DNA of 64,000 nucleotides from Allocoprococcus sp004560705 (GCF_052065755.1 NZ_JBQHTK010000014.1:7433-71432); one strand, 5' to 3'; counted from the first letter of the stretch, positions 1 to 8,906 are shown. Program-made: numbers and translations. Notes: generated from the letters alone by a model not told the origin.

Positions 1-68
1 GAACGGAAGTACCGCCGCGCCGCGCATTTATCTATGAGAATGCGACGGAAGCGGAACTGGATATTTAG
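1..68 (+). CDS. parE: DNA topoisomerase IV subunit B, 3' end (partial)
   Basis: Only the last 21 codons are in the window. Reading frame 3 gives a tail containing PPRRAFIYENA and ending in AELDI before TAG at 66-68. This matches the conserved C-terminus of GyrB/ParE (R-R-x-F-I-x-x-N-A ... LDI). The following gene is the A subunit, 13 bases downstream, so the pair is an operon; ParE rather than GyrB is inferred from the ParC-like partner. The rest of the gene lies outside the window. Confidence 0.75.
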   Translation, partial: TEVPPRRAFIYENATEAELDI

Positions 69-81
69 GAGGGAAGGCAAT

Positions 82-2322
82 TTGGAGAATTCACAGATTA
101 TCCGGACAGAGTATTCGGATTTGATGAAGAAATCATATATCGATTACGCGATGAGTGTCATTGTGTCCCGCGCGCTTCCGGATGTGAGAGACGGACTGAA
201 GCCGGTACAGAGAAGAACACTTTACGATATGTATGAACTGGGAATACGGTATGACAAGCCTTACCGGAAATGCGCCCGTATCGTCGGGGACACCATGGGT
301 AAATATCATCCCCACGGGGACAGTTCTATTTATGAAGCGTTGGTTGTGATGGCTCAGGATTTCAAGAAAGGCATGGTACTCGTGGACGGTCACGGCAATT
401 TCGGCTCCATCGAGGGGGACGGTGCTGCGGCCATGCGTTATACGGAGGCGAGACTGGCGAAGATCACGCAGGAAGCGTTTCTGGCGGATCTGGATAAGGA
501 TATCATCGATTTCGTGCCGAACTTTGACGAGACCGAAAAGGAGCCCTCCGTACTTCCGGTGCGTGTGCCGAATCTGCTGCTCAACGGAGCTGAAGGAATC
601 GCAGTCGGTATGGCAACCAGCATTCCGACCCATAATCTGGGAGAAATTGTGGATGCGGTGAAGGCATACATGAAGAACAACGACATTTCCACGAAGCAGC
701 TCATGAAATATATCAAGGGCCCGGATTTCCCGACGGGAGGGATCGTGGTCAACAAGGATGAGCTTCTGAATATCTATGAGACCGGAACCGGGAAGATCAA
801 GATCCGCGGGAAGGTCGATGTGGAAGAGGTCAAGGGAGGACGCAAGAAGATCATTATTTCTGAGATTCCATACACCATGATCGGTGCGGGAATCGGAAAA
901 TTCCTAAATGACGTGGCGAACCTGATCGAGACAAAGAAGACGAATGATATCGTGGACATTTCCAATCAGTCCTCCAAGGAAGGAATCCGCATCGTGATCG
1001 AAGTGAAGAAAGATACGGATGTGGAGAACCTCATCAACATGCTTTACAAGAAGACCCGTCTGGAAGATACTTTCGGCGTTAATATGCTTGCGGTTGCAGA
1101 CGGAAGACCGGAAGTCCTGGGTTTGAAGAAGATTATTGAGTATCATGTGGATTTCCAGTTTGAACTGGCAACCAGAAAGTACCGGACACTTCTCAATAAA
1201 GAAAAGGACAAAAAGGAGATTCAGGAAGGCCTGATCAAGGCCTGCGATGTGATCGACCTGATCATTGAGATCCTGCGGGGGAGCAAATCGGTGAAGGAGG
1301 CAAAGGCGTGCCTGACTCAGGGAATCACGGAGAATATCAAGTTTAAGTCAAAGATTTCCCAGAAGATGGCATCCATGCTGCGCTTTACCGAGCGTCAGGC
1401 GACGGCGATCCTGGAAATGCGTCTCTACAAGCTGATCGGACTGGAGATCGAAGCGCTCATGAAGGAGCACGAAGAGACGCTGAAAAATATAGCACGCTAT
1501 GAGGATATCCTGAATAATTATGACTCCATGTCCGAGGTTATCATGGATGATCTGGATGCGCTGAAGAAGGAATATGCGGTGAAGAGGCGGACGGTGGTCG
1601 AGAATGCTGAGGAAGCTGTCTTCGAAGAAAAGAAGGTGGAAGAGCAGGAGGTCGTACTTCTGATGGATCGTTTCGGCTATGCAAAGACGGTGGATGTTTC
1701 TACTTATGAAAGGAACAAAGAAGCTGCCGACAAGGAGAATAAATACATTCTTACCTGCATGAATACCGGAAAGCTGATGCTGTTCACGGCGGACGGCAAG
1801 ATGCATCAGGCCAAGGTACAGGATCTGCCTTACGGAAAGTTCCGCGATAAGGGGCTTCCGGTGGACAACGTAAGTAATTACGACAGTACGAAGGAGGAGA
1901 TCATCTATATTTGTGATGACCGACAGCTGTATTTCGCGAAGTTTTTGTTTGTCACGAAGCAGGGAATGCTGAAAAAGGTGGACGGAAGTGAGTTCCAGGT
2001 GGCAAAGCGGACGATCGCAGCGACGAAGCTGCAGGATGATGACGCGGTTGTGAGCATTCAGATTGTGAACGACAGCCAGAACGTGGTGCTGATGACGGAA
2101 AACGAATATGTACTCCGGTTTGCTGCGGAAGAAGTGGCCGAAAAGAAAAAGGGTGCCGTCGGAGTGCGGGGAATCCGGCTCCAGAAGAAGGATGCCGTGG
2201 AGAAAGTGGTTCTGTTTGAAGAGGGAACGGAAGCAAAGGTTATGTTTCATGAGAAAGAGATCACACTGAACCGTCTGAAGTTGGCACGGCGGGATGGAAT
2301 CGGAACGAAAATGAGAAAATAG
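82..2322 (+). CDS. parC: DNA topoisomerase IV subunit A (GyrA/ParC family)
   Basis: This is the DNA breakage-reunion subunit of a type IIA topoisomerase, which decatenates or relaxes DNA with the ATPase subunit encoded just upstream. The N-terminal winged-helix/tower region has the quinolone-determining stretch GKYHPHGDSS and the AMRYTEAR motif, whose Tyr120 would form the DNA-phosphotyrosyl link. The C-terminal beta-pinwheel has only a degenerate GyrA-box (KKKGAVGVRG), which favours ParC over gyrase A. I chose the TTG at 82 because AGGAGGG at 67-73 sits 8 bases before it; the ATG at 34 would overlap parE out of frame and lacks a site. This gives 746 residues. No terminator is obvious after it. 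Confidence 0.88.
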   Translation: MENSQIIRTEYSDLMKKSYIDYAMSVIVSRALPDVRDGLKPVQRRTLYDMYELGIRYDKPYRKCARIVGDTMGKYHPHGDSSIYEALVVMAQDFKKGMVLVDGHGNFGSIEGDGAAAMRYTEARLAKITQEAFLADLDKDIIDFVPNFDETEKEPSVLPVRVPNLLLNGAEGIAVGMATSIPTHNLGEIVDAVKAYMKNNDISTKQLMKYIKGPDFPTGGIVVNKDELLNIYETGTGKIKIRGKVDVEEVKGGRKKIIISEIPYTMIGAGIGKFLNDVANLIETKKTNDIVDISNQSSKEGIRIVIEVKKDTDVENLINMLYKKTRLEDTFGVNMLAVADGRPEVLGLKKIIEYHVDFQFELATRKYRTLLNKEKDKKEIQEGLIKACDVIDLIIEILRGSKSVKEAKACLTQGITENIKFKSKISQKMASMLRFTERQATAILEMRLYKLIGLEIEALMKEHEETLKNIARYEDILNNYDSMSEVIMDDLDALKKEYAVKRRTVVENAEEAVFEEKKVEEQEVVLLMDRFGYAKTVDVSTYERNKEAADKENKYILTCMNTGKLMLFTADGKMHQAKVQDLPYGKFRDKGLPVDNVSNYDSTKEEIIYICDDRQLYFAKFLFVTKQGMLKKVDGSEFQVAKRTIAATKLQDDDAVVSIQIVNDSQNVVLMTENEYVLRFAAEEVAEKKKGAVGVRGIRLQKKDAVEKVVLFEEGTEAKVMFHEKEITLNRLKLARRDGIGTKMRK

Positions 2323-2332
2323 CGGAAAATAC

Positions 2333-2361
2333 TTGATTTTGAGAATTGAAAGTGTTATAGT
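2333..2361 (+). promoter_or_regulatory. SigA-type promoter of the rimP-nusA-infB operon
   Basis: A -35 TTGATT (2333-2338) and -10 TATAGT (2356-2361) are separated by 17 bases. It lies in the 145-base gap between parC and rimP and points at rimP. A start near 2368 would put the hairpin at 2388-2415 in the leader RNA. Confidence 0.7.
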
Positions 2362-2387
2362 TATTACCAGTAACATAGGAAATGAGC

Positions 2388-2419
2388 AGAAGAGTGGACG
2401 AAAGTTCACTCTTCTTTTT
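2388..2419 (+). terminator. Leader hairpin with U-tract before rimP (attenuator-like)
   Basis: AGAAGAGTG (2388-2396) pairs perfectly with CACTCTTCT (2407-2415), with two further weak pairs closing a CGAAAG loop, followed by TTTTT. This has intrinsic-terminator form but lies between the promoter at 2333-2361 and rimP, so it would act as an attenuator or leader structure. Similar hairpins in front of rimP are, from memory, frequent in Firmicutes. Confidence 0.6.
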
Positions 2420-2467
2420 ACGAAGTGCCGGTGACGGGACAGATTCAAAAAGAAAGGAAGTTGCAGA

Positions 2468-2935
2468 TTGTCAAAAAGGGAAGTGTATGAACAGAAAACG
2501 GAAGAAATTCTGCTTCCGATCCTCGAAAAGCATGGATTTGAACTCTGGGATGTAGAGTATGTCAAAGAGGGAAGCAACTGGTATCTCAGAGCTTATATCG
2601 ACAAGCCGGGGGGAATCATGGTCGATGACTGTGAGGTGGTCAGTCGCGAACTGTCCGATATTCTGGACGAGAAAGATTTTATTGATGAGGCATATATTCT
2701 GGAGATCAGCTCTCCGGGACTGGGACGCCCGCTTAAGAAGGAGAGAGATTTTGAACGAAGCCTGGGCGAGGAAGTGGAGATCCGGACATACCGGGCAATC
2801 GACGGACAGAAAGAATTTCTTGGAATCTTAAAGAGTTATGATAAGGATACAGTTACCATTGAGTATGAAGACGAAGAGACAAAGACATTCGAAAGAGCAG
2901 ATATTGCTTTGATTCGTCTCGCATTTGATTTCTAG
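2468..2935 (+). CDS. rimP: Ribosome maturation factor RimP
   Basis: RimP assists late assembly of the 30S ribosomal subunit in the cytoplasm. The 155-residue length and the two-part pattern fit the family: an N-terminal alpha/beta domain with FELWDVEYVKEG and a conserved central SSPGLGRPL motif, then an SH3-like C-terminal domain. The start is TTG at 2468, preceded by AAAGGAAG at about 2453-2460. The stop TAG ends at 2935, directly before nusA. It is the first gene of the nusA-infB operon, an arrangement widely conserved in bacteria. Confidence 0.93.
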   Translation: MSKREVYEQKTEEILLPILEKHGFELWDVEYVKEGSNWYLRAYIDKPGGIMVDDCEVVSRELSDILDEKDFIDEAYILEISSPGLGRPLKKERDFERSLGEEVEIRTYRAIDGQKEFLGILKSYDKDTVTIEYEDEETKTFERADIALIRLAFDF

Positions 2936-2955
2936 TGACAGGAGGAAAAAAGAAA

Positions 2956-4119
2956 ATGAACACAGAATTATTAGAAGCGCTTAATATTCTTGAACAGGAA
3001 AAAGACATCAGCAAGGAAACGCTGATGGATGCAATTGAGAATTCACTGATCAGCGCATGTAAGAACCATTTTGGAAAAGCTGACAATATTAAAGTGATCA
3101 TGGATCGTAAGACTTGTGACTATTCTCTGTTCCAGGAGAAAACAGTTGTTGAGACGGTAGAGGATCCGGTGGAAGAGATCAGTCTTACCAATGCAAAGAT
3201 GATGGATCCGTCCTATGAACTGGGCGATATCGTACAGATCCCGGTCGAGTCCAAATCTTTCGGAAGAATCGCAACGCAGAATGCGAAGAATCTGATTCTT
3301 CAGAAGATCCGTGAAGAGGAGAGAAAAGTCGTTTACGATCAGTATTTTGAAAAAGAAAAGGATATCGTGACCGGCATCGTGCAGCGTTATGTCGGCAAGA
3401 ATATCAGCATCAACCTTGGTAAGGCGGATGCGATGCTGACAGAAAACGAGCAGGTGAAGGGAGAAGTATTCCAGCCGACCGAACGAGTCAAGTTATATGT
3501 AGTTGAAGTGAAGAACACCACGAAGGGACCGAAGATCCTGGTTTCCAGAACTCATCCGGAGCTGGTAAAACGTCTTTTCGAGGCAGAGGTTACCGAAGTG
3601 AAGGACGGTATCGTGGAGATCAAGAGCATTGCCAGAGAGGCGGGATCCCGTACCAAGATTGCTGTGTGGTCCAATGATCCGGATGTGGATCCGGTCGGAG
3701 CATGCGTCGGTATGAACGGCGCCAGAGTCGGAGCGGTGGTAAATGAGCTCCGCGGTGAGAAGATCGATATCATCAACTGGGATGAGAACCCGGCACTTCT
3801 GATCGAGAATGCGCTCAGCCCGGCGAAGGTTATTTCGGTTGCGGCTGATCCGGATGAGAAGACGGCAAGCGTGATCGTTCCGGATTACCAGTTATCCCTC
3901 GCCATCGGCAAGGAAGGACAGAATGCAAGACTGGCTGCCCGCCTGACCGGATACAAGATCGATATCAAGAGTGAGACCCAGGCAATCGAATCCGGCGAAC
4001 TCCCGGCAAATTATATGGAAATGGCCATGGAGGAGGACTATCAGGAGGATGAACCTGCTGAGAATTATTCCGGGGAAGAGGATTATACTTCCGATGATCT
4101 GGATCTGTATGAAGAATAA
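2956..4119 (+). CDS. nusA: Transcription termination/antitermination factor NusA
   Basis: NusA binds RNA polymerase and nascent RNA and modulates pausing, termination and antitermination. The 387-residue protein shows the N-terminal polymerase-binding region, an S1 domain at about residues 130-200 (KDIVTGIVQRYVG), a first KH domain around 248 (VGACVGMNGARV) and a second around 316 (AIGKEGQNARLAARLTG). The end is a short acidic tail, without the C-terminal acidic repeats of enteric NusA. ATG at 2956 is preceded by AGGAGG (2940-2945); a GTG at 2935 overlaps the rimP stop and has no site. Confidence 0.96.
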   Translation: MNTELLEALNILEQEKDISKETLMDAIENSLISACKNHFGKADNIKVIMDRKTCDYSLFQEKTVVETVEDPVEEISLTNAKMMDPSYELGDIVQIPVESKSFGRIATQNAKNLILQKIREEERKVVYDQYFEKEKDIVTGIVQRYVGKNISINLGKADAMLTENEQVKGEVFQPTERVKLYVVEVKNTTKGPKILVSRTHPELVKRLFEAEVTEVKDGIVEIKSIAREAGSRTKIAVWSNDPDVDPVGACVGMNGARVGAVVNELRGEKIDIINWDENPALLIENALSPAKVISVAADPDEKTASVIVPDYQLSLAIGKEGQNARLAARLTGYKIDIKSETQAIESGELPANYMEMAMEEDYQEDEPAENYSGEEDYTSDDLDLYEE

Positions 4120-4133
4120 TTAGGAGTGATACG

Positions 4134-4412
4134 TTGAGCGCTATGAGAAAAATTCCCATGCGCAAGTGTGTGGGATGTCAGGAAATGAAGAGTAAAAAAG
4201 AAATGCTGCGTATTCTGAAAACAGCGGAGAATGAATTTGTTCTCGATGCGACCGGAAGAAAGAACGGACGCGGGGCGTACCTTTGCTTCTCGAAGGAATG
4301 CCTGGAAAAGGCAAGAAAGAACAAAGGGCTTGAACGTTCATTCAAGCAGACGATCCCGAAGGAAGTCTATGAGAACCTGGAAAAGGAGCTGGAAAATCTT
4401 GAAGTTGAATAA
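4134..4412 (+). CDS. ylxR: YlxR-family nucleoid/RNA-binding protein
   Basis: This small basic protein of the YlxR (DUF448) family carries the family signature near its N-terminus (RKCVGCQEM) and GRKNGRGAYLC in the middle. In other Firmicutes the family has been linked to nucleoid-associated regulation and to RNase P; the role here is by family only. I start it at TTG 4134, 7 bases after AGGAG (4122-4126); the in-frame ATG at 4143 is an alternative. It sits between nusA and the L7Ae-like gene in the standard order and its end overlaps the next gene by 14 bases. Confidence 0.85.
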   Translation: MSAMRKIPMRKCVGCQEMKSKKEMLRILKTAENEFVLDATGRKNGRGAYLCFSKECLEKARKNKGLERSFKQTIPKEVYENLEKELENLEVE

Positions 4413-4722
4413 ATCACTGTCCCTTCTGAGTCTTGCGACGAAAGCGGGTAAGACAAAAAGCGGAGAATTCCTTACGGAAAAAGCAGTCAAGGAGGGAGAT
4501 GCATATCTCGTGATCGTCGCGGCGGATGCATCGGACAATACCAGAAAACGATTTCAGAATATGTGTGATTTTTATAAAGTGCCAATCTATTTTTATGGAG
4601 ATAAAGATACCTTGGGGCATGCAATGGGGAAGGAATTCCGCGCGTCTCTTGCAGTAACGGATGCAGGATTTGCGAAAGGAATCAGAAAGCAGTTGGATAC
4701 AGAGAAGGATACGGTTGCATAG
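4399..4722 (+). CDS. L7Ae-family ribosomal/kink-turn-binding protein (YlxQ-like)
   Basis: The predicted 107-residue protein matches bacterial L7Ae/L30e/YlxQ proteins: SLLSLATKAGKTKSGE near the N-terminus, a central YLVIVAADAS strand and a GHAMGKEFRASLAVTD segment. These proteins bind RNA kink-turns, as shown for Bacillus relatives. The probable start is TTG at 4399, 11 bases after AGGAG (4383-4387) inside ylxR; a TTG at 4405 is also possible. The overlap with ylxR suggests translational coupling. The frame is open further upstream but only as a shadow of ylxR. Confidence 0.82.
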   Translation: MKLNKSLSLLSLATKAGKTKSGEFLTEKAVKEGDAYLVIVAADASDNTRKRFQNMCDFYKVPIYFYGDKDTLGHAMGKEFRASLAVTDAGFAKGIRKQLDTEKDTVA

Positions 4723-4735
4723 GAGGTAGTTATAT

Positions 4736-7552
4736 ATGTCAAAATTAAGAGTATATGAGCTCGCGAAAGAGCTGAATAAGACGAACAAAGAGATGCTCGC
4801 CATGTTAAAGGAAAAGGGTATCGAAGTTGCAAGTCATATGAGCACTCTTTCGGATGAGCAGGTCGATATGATGAAGAAACCGGCAGCGGCGAAGAAGCCG
4901 GCAGAAGTACAGCCGAAAAAAGAGACAGAAGAGACGGAGGTACCGAAGAAGAAAAATATTGTTCAGGTGTTCCGTCCTCAGAATACACAGAACGGCGGAC
5001 GAAACAGCCGTCCGCAGGGACAGCGTCAGGGAGGCCGTCCACAGGGAAATAATAATGCGCAGGGAGGCCGTCTGCAGGGAAATAACAACGCGCAGGGAGG
5101 CCGTCCGCAGGGAAATAACAATGTGCAGGGAGGCCGTCCGCAGGGAAATAACAATGCGCAGGGAGGCCGTCCGCAGGGAAATAACAATGCGCAGGGAGGC
5201 CGCCCGCAGGGAAATAATAACGCGCAGGGAGGCCGCCCGCAAAACGGCGGTCAGAATCGTCCGTTTGAAGGAAGAAGAGAAGGGTTCCAGGGAAGAGACC
5301 GTGACGACAGAAGAGGCCGTGACGATCAGAGACAGAACCGCACGGGTGAAGGAAGAAGAGAAGGATTCCAGGGAAGAGACCGTGACGACAGAAGAGGCCG
5401 TGACGACCAGAGACAGGGTCGCCCATTCGAAGGAAGAAGAGAAGGGTTCCAGGGAAGAGACCGCGATGACAGAAGAGAAAACCGCGATTTCCGCGACAAA
5501 GACGGACGTGATTTCCGTGACAAGGACAGCCGCGATTTCCGTGACAAGGATTCCAGGGATGACAGAAGAGACGGTCGTCGTGATGACCGGAGAAAATCCG
5601 GCCCGGCAATTCCGGCACCTGCAATTGCTGAGCAGAAACCGAGCCGTACGAAACCGAAGGATGCTCATAAGAAAAAAGAATACAGAAATGATGATAATGA
5701 CAACGAAGAAAGAATGCCAAAAGGCAAAAAAGGAAAGAATAATACCCCGCAGCCGAAATTAGAAAGACCGCAGCCGAAGAAAGAGGCGGCAGAAGAGCAG
5801 ATCAAGCAGATCACCATTCCTGAGAAGCTGACGATTCAGGAACTGGCTGACAAGATGAAAATCCAGCCGTCTGTGATCGTGAAGAAACTCTTTATGCAGG
5901 GCAAGATCGTGACGATCAATCAGGAAATCGATTTCGATACCGCAGAAGAAATTGCGATGGAGTTCGAAGTGCTCTGTGAAAAAGAAGAAGTGGTCGATGT
6001 GATCGAAGAGCTTCTGAAAGAGGAAGAAGAGGACGAAAAGAAAATGAAGAAACGTCCTCCGGTTGTATGTGTTATGGGTCATGTAGACCATGGTAAAACC
6101 TCTCTTCTGGATGCGATCCGTGATACCCATGTGATCGAAGGCGAGGCCGGCGGAATTACCCAGCACATCGGTGCATCTGTTGTAGAGGTGAACGGAGAAA
6201 AGATCACATTTCTGGATACACCGGGACATGAGGCATTTACTGCAATGCGTATGCGTGGGGCAAATTCTACAGATATCGCGATTCTGGTTGTAGCAGCAGA
6301 CGACGGTGTCATGCCTCAGACTGTGGAAGCGATCAACCATGCGAAAGCAGCGGGAATTGAGATCGTTGTTGCGATCAACAAGATCGATAAGCCGAGTGCA
6401 AATATTGAACGAGTAAAACAGGAACTGACTGAATACGAATTGATTCCGGAAGACTGGGGCGGAAGCACCATCTTTGTTCCGGTTTCCGCTCGTACCGGAG
6501 AAGGCATTGATGATCTGATGGAAATGATCCTTCTGACTGCGGAAGTGATGGAATTAAAGGCAAACCCGAACCGTCGCGCAAGAGGTCTTGTGATCGAAGC
6601 CGAACTGGACAAAGGTAAAGGTCCGGTTGCGACTGTGCTGGTACAGAAAGGAACTCTCCGTGTAGGAGATCCGGTTGCGGCAGGTTCTGCTTACGGTAAA
6701 GTGCGTGCCATGATGGATGACAAGGGACGCCGGGTGAAAGAGGCAGGCCCGTCTACTCCGGTAGAAATCCTCGGACTGAATGACGTTCCGAACGCAGGCG
6801 AAGTTTTCGTGGGATGCGGTAACGAAAAAGAAGCGAGAAGCTTTGCAGAGACATTTATCAGCCAGGGAAGAATGAAAATGCTGGATGAAACGAAGACGAA
6901 GATGTCTCTGGATGATCTGTTCAACCAGATCCAGGAAGGTAATCTGAAAGAACTTGGTATCGTTGTCAAAGCCGATGTACAGGGATCCGTTGAAGCAATC
7001 AAGCAGAGTCTTGTGAAGCTGTCCAACGATGAAGTTGTGGTGAAGATCATCCACGGAGGTGTCGGTGCAATCAACGAATCAGACGTTACACTGGCTGCGG
7101 CGTCTAACGCGATCATCATCGGATTCAATGTCCGCCCGGATGCATCTGCAAAAGAAACAGCAGAGCGCGAAGGGGTTGACATGAGATTATATCGCGTCAT
7201 TTACAATGCGATCGAGGATGTAGAAGCTGCCATGAAGGGTATGCTGGAACCGGTATTTGAGGAGAAGGTTCTTGGTCATGCCGAAGTGCGCCAGACATTC
7301 AAGGCATCCGGAGTCGGAACCATTGCAGGTTCTTACGTGCTGGATGGTGTGTTTGAAAGAGACTGTCAGGTTCGTATCACACGTGACGGCATTGTGATCT
7401 ATGATGGAAAACTGGCATCCCTCAAACGTTTCAAAGATGACGTGAAAGAAGTGAAAGCCGGTTATGAATGTGGTTTTGTATTTGAACGTTTCAACGATAT
7501 CAAGGAGGGTGACCAGGTAGAAGCATTCAAGATGGTCGAGATCCCAAGATAA
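4736..7552 (+). CDS. infB: Translation initiation factor IF-2 with repeat-rich N-terminus
   Basis: IF-2 is the GTPase that brings initiator fMet-tRNA to the 30S subunit and promotes subunit joining. At 938 residues it is complete. The first ~50 residues form the IF2N module; residues about 100-330 are low-complexity repeats (see the repeat entry); a second IF2N-type module starts near 360. The G domain has GHVDHGKT from about 447, DTPGHE at 494-499 and NKID at 548-551, followed by domains II-IV ending in RFNDIKEGDQVEAF. AGGAGG lies at 4723-4728, 7 bases before the ATG. Confidence 0.97.
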   Translation: MSKLRVYELAKELNKTNKEMLAMLKEKGIEVASHMSTLSDEQVDMMKKPAAAKKPAEVQPKKETEETEVPKKKNIVQVFRPQNTQNGGRNSRPQGQRQGGRPQGNNNAQGGRLQGNNNAQGGRPQGNNNVQGGRPQGNNNAQGGRPQGNNNAQGGRPQGNNNAQGGRPQNGGQNRPFEGRREGFQGRDRDDRRGRDDQRQNRTGEGRREGFQGRDRDDRRGRDDQRQGRPFEGRREGFQGRDRDDRRENRDFRDKDGRDFRDKDSRDFRDKDSRDDRRDGRRDDRRKSGPAIPAPAIAEQKPSRTKPKDAHKKKEYRNDDNDNEERMPKGKKGKNNTPQPKLERPQPKKEAAEEQIKQITIPEKLTIQELADKMKIQPSVIVKKLFMQGKIVTINQEIDFDTAEEIAMEFEVLCEKEEVVDVIEELLKEEEEDEKKMKKRPPVVCVMGHVDHGKTSLLDAIRDTHVIEGEAGGITQHIGASVVEVNGEKITFLDTPGHEAFTAMRMRGANSTDIAILVVAADDGVMPQTVEAINHAKAAGIEIVVAINKIDKPSANIERVKQELTEYELIPEDWGGSTIFVPVSARTGEGIDDLMEMILLTAEVMELKANPNRRARGLVIEAELDKGKGPVATVLVQKGTLRVGDPVAAGSAYGKVRAMMDDKGRRVKEAGPSTPVEILGLNDVPNAGEVFVGCGNEKEARSFAETFISQGRMKMLDETKTKMSLDDLFNQIQEGNLKELGIVVKADVQGSVEAIKQSLVKLSNDEVVVKIIHGGVGAINESDVTLAAASNAIIIGFNVRPDASAKETAEREGVDMRLYRVIYNAIEDVEAAMKGMLEPVFEEKVLGHAEVRQTFKASGVGTIAGSYVLDGVFERDCQVRITRDGIVIYDGKLASLKRFKDDVKEVKAGYECGFVFERFNDIKEGDQVEAFKMVEIPR
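5030..5597 (+). repeat. In-frame minisatellite in infB (33-bp and ~81-bp repeats)
   Basis: From about 5030 to 5235, six copies and a partial copy of a 33-base unit encode GGRPQGNNNAQ with few substitutions (one L for P, one V for A). They are followed by three copies of a unit of about 81 bases encoding EGRREGFQGRDRDDRR and a variable tail, then three short RDFRDKD units to about 5555. All units are multiples of three, so copy-number change would keep frame. The repeats also explain long antisense open frames over this stretch. Confidence 0.9.
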
Positions 7553-7573
7553 TAAAGGAAGGCGTTTTGAAAT

Positions 7574-7966
7574 ATGAGAAAGAACAGTATTAAGAATACA
7601 AGAGTAAATACGGAGGTGCAGCGTGAGCTGAGCAATATTCTGCGCGGCGGGATCAAGGATCCCCGCGTTGCACCGATGACTTCGGTGGTGGCGGTTGAAG
7701 TTGCACCGGATTTAAAGACCTGTAAAGCATACATCAGCGTTCTTGGTGATGAAAAGGCACAGGCAGACACGGTAAAGGGACTTCAGAGTGCGGAAGGCTA
7801 TATCCGCCGTGAGCTTGCACATACACTGAATATGAGAAATACACCGGAGATCCGGTTTGTGCTGGATCAGTCGATCGAGTACGGCGTAAATATGTCGAAG
7901 AAAATTGATGATCTGACAAAGAATTTGAAAAAAGAGGATGAGGAGCATGTTACAGAAAGCAATTAA
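7574..7966 (+). CDS. rbfA: 30S ribosome-binding factor RbfA
   Basis: RbfA binds the 30S subunit near the 5' end of 16S rRNA and is needed for late maturation and cold adaptation. The 130-residue protein has the KH-like fold sequence: RVNTEVQRELSNIL at the start, DPRVAP around residue 34 and a C-terminal RFVLDQSIEYG. A purine-rich AAAGGAAGG (about 7554-7562) precedes the ATG. It ends inside the next gene's ribosome-binding region, so the two are likely coupled. Confidence 0.93.
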   Translation: MRKNSIKNTRVNTEVQRELSNILRGGIKDPRVAPMTSVVAVEVAPDLKTCKAYISVLGDEKAQADTVKGLQSAEGYIRRELAHTLNMRNTPEIRFVLDQSIEYGVNMSKKIDDLTKNLKKEDEEHVTESN

Positions 7967-8906
7967 GAAAGCGCAGACGATCGCTGTCGGCGGTCATATA
8001 CGTCCGGATGGAGATTGTGTAGGCTCCTGTATGGGATTATGGCTTTATGTAAAAGAAAACTTTCCCGAAAAAGAGATTCATGTGTATCTGGAGGAAATCC
8101 CGAATACGTTCAAGTTCATGAAGGGAACAGAAGAAATCCGTCATGAGATCCCGGATGAGAAGATCTACGATCTGTTTATCCTTCTGGACTGCGGATCACC
8201 GGACAGACTGGGATTCTCAGCACCTCTTTATGAGAATGCAAAGCATTCGCTGTGTGTGGATCATCACATCAGCAACCAGGCTTTTGCAGAAGAGAACTAT
8301 GTACGACCGGATGCAAGTTCCACGTCAGAACTGATCTATGATCTTTTGGATCATGAGAAAATCCCGAAAGCAGTGGCAGAGTGTCTGTACACGGGGATGG
8401 TGCACGATACAGGGGTGTTCCGGTACACCAATACCCATCCGTCTACGATGCGCTCGGCCGCAGCATTGATGGAAAAAGGAATCGATTTTTCCAGGATCAT
8501 TACGGAGACATTTGACGAAAAAAGTTATGTTCAGAACCAGGTTCTGGGCCGTGCGCTTCTGGAAAGTATCCGGTTCATGGATGGGAGATGTATCGTGTCC
8601 TCTCTTCGGAAGAAAGATATGGAATTTTATCAGGTACAGCCCAAGCATCTGGATGGCATTGTCAGTCAGCTGAAGCTGACGAAAGGCGTGGATGTCGCTA
8701 TCTTCATGTATGAGCTGGAAAATGGCACATTTAAAGTCAGCCTGCGCTCTACCGAAGCTGTGGATGTCAGTGAAGTCGCCAGATATTTCGGCGGCGGCGG
8801 TCATGTAAGGGCAGCAGGATGCACCATGTCTGGAACGGTACATGATGTGATCAATAATCTGTCAAGAAGGATCGAACTGCAGATGAAAGGCGGGAACGAG
8901 GCTTAA
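7947..8906 (+). CDS. nrnA: Bifunctional oligoribonuclease/pAp phosphatase NrnA (DHH family)
   Basis: DHH/DHHA1 phosphoesterase that degrades nanoRNAs and dephosphorylates 3'-phosphoadenosine 5'-phosphate in Bacillus relatives. The DHH domain shows GGHIRPDGDCVGS near the N-terminus, an ILLDCGS strand and the DHHIS signature, with Mn2+ ligands. The DHHA1 substrate domain ends in FGGGGHVRAAG. ATG at 7947 is preferred because AAGAGG lies 9 bases before it; ATG 7938 lies right behind that site. The start overlaps rbfA by 20 bases. Placement between rbfA and truB is the usual Firmicute order. Confidence 0.92.
   Translation: MLQKAIKKAQTIAVGGHIRPDGDCVGSCMGLWLYVKENFPEKEIHVYLEEIPNTFKFMKGTEEIRHEIPDEKIYDLFILLDCGSPDRLGFSAPLYENAKHSLCVDHHISNQAFAEENYVRPDASSTSELIYDLLDHEKIPKAVAECLYTGMVHDTGVFRYTNTHPSTMRSAAALMEKGIDFSRIITETFDEKSYVQNQVLGRALLESIRFMDGRCIVSSLRKKDMEFYQVQPKHLDGIVSQLKLTKGVDVAIFMYELENGTFKVSLRSTEAVDVSEVARYFGGGGHVRAAGCTMSGTVHDVINNLSRRIELQMKGGNEA

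Noticed and set aside
1348..2577. 409-codon minus-strand frame over parC and rimP
   Set aside because: Antisense of conserved coding sequence with low-complexity hydrophobic translation; no ribosome-binding site or family resemblance.
5030..5240. CRISPR array
   Set aside because: The 33-base repeats are contiguous, without unique spacers, and encode an in-frame peptide in infB.
4593..5720. Long minus-strand frames with HGLFCRH and PADGLPAH repeats
   Set aside because: They mirror the in-frame DNA repeats of infB; repeats of a length divisible by three keep antisense frames open.
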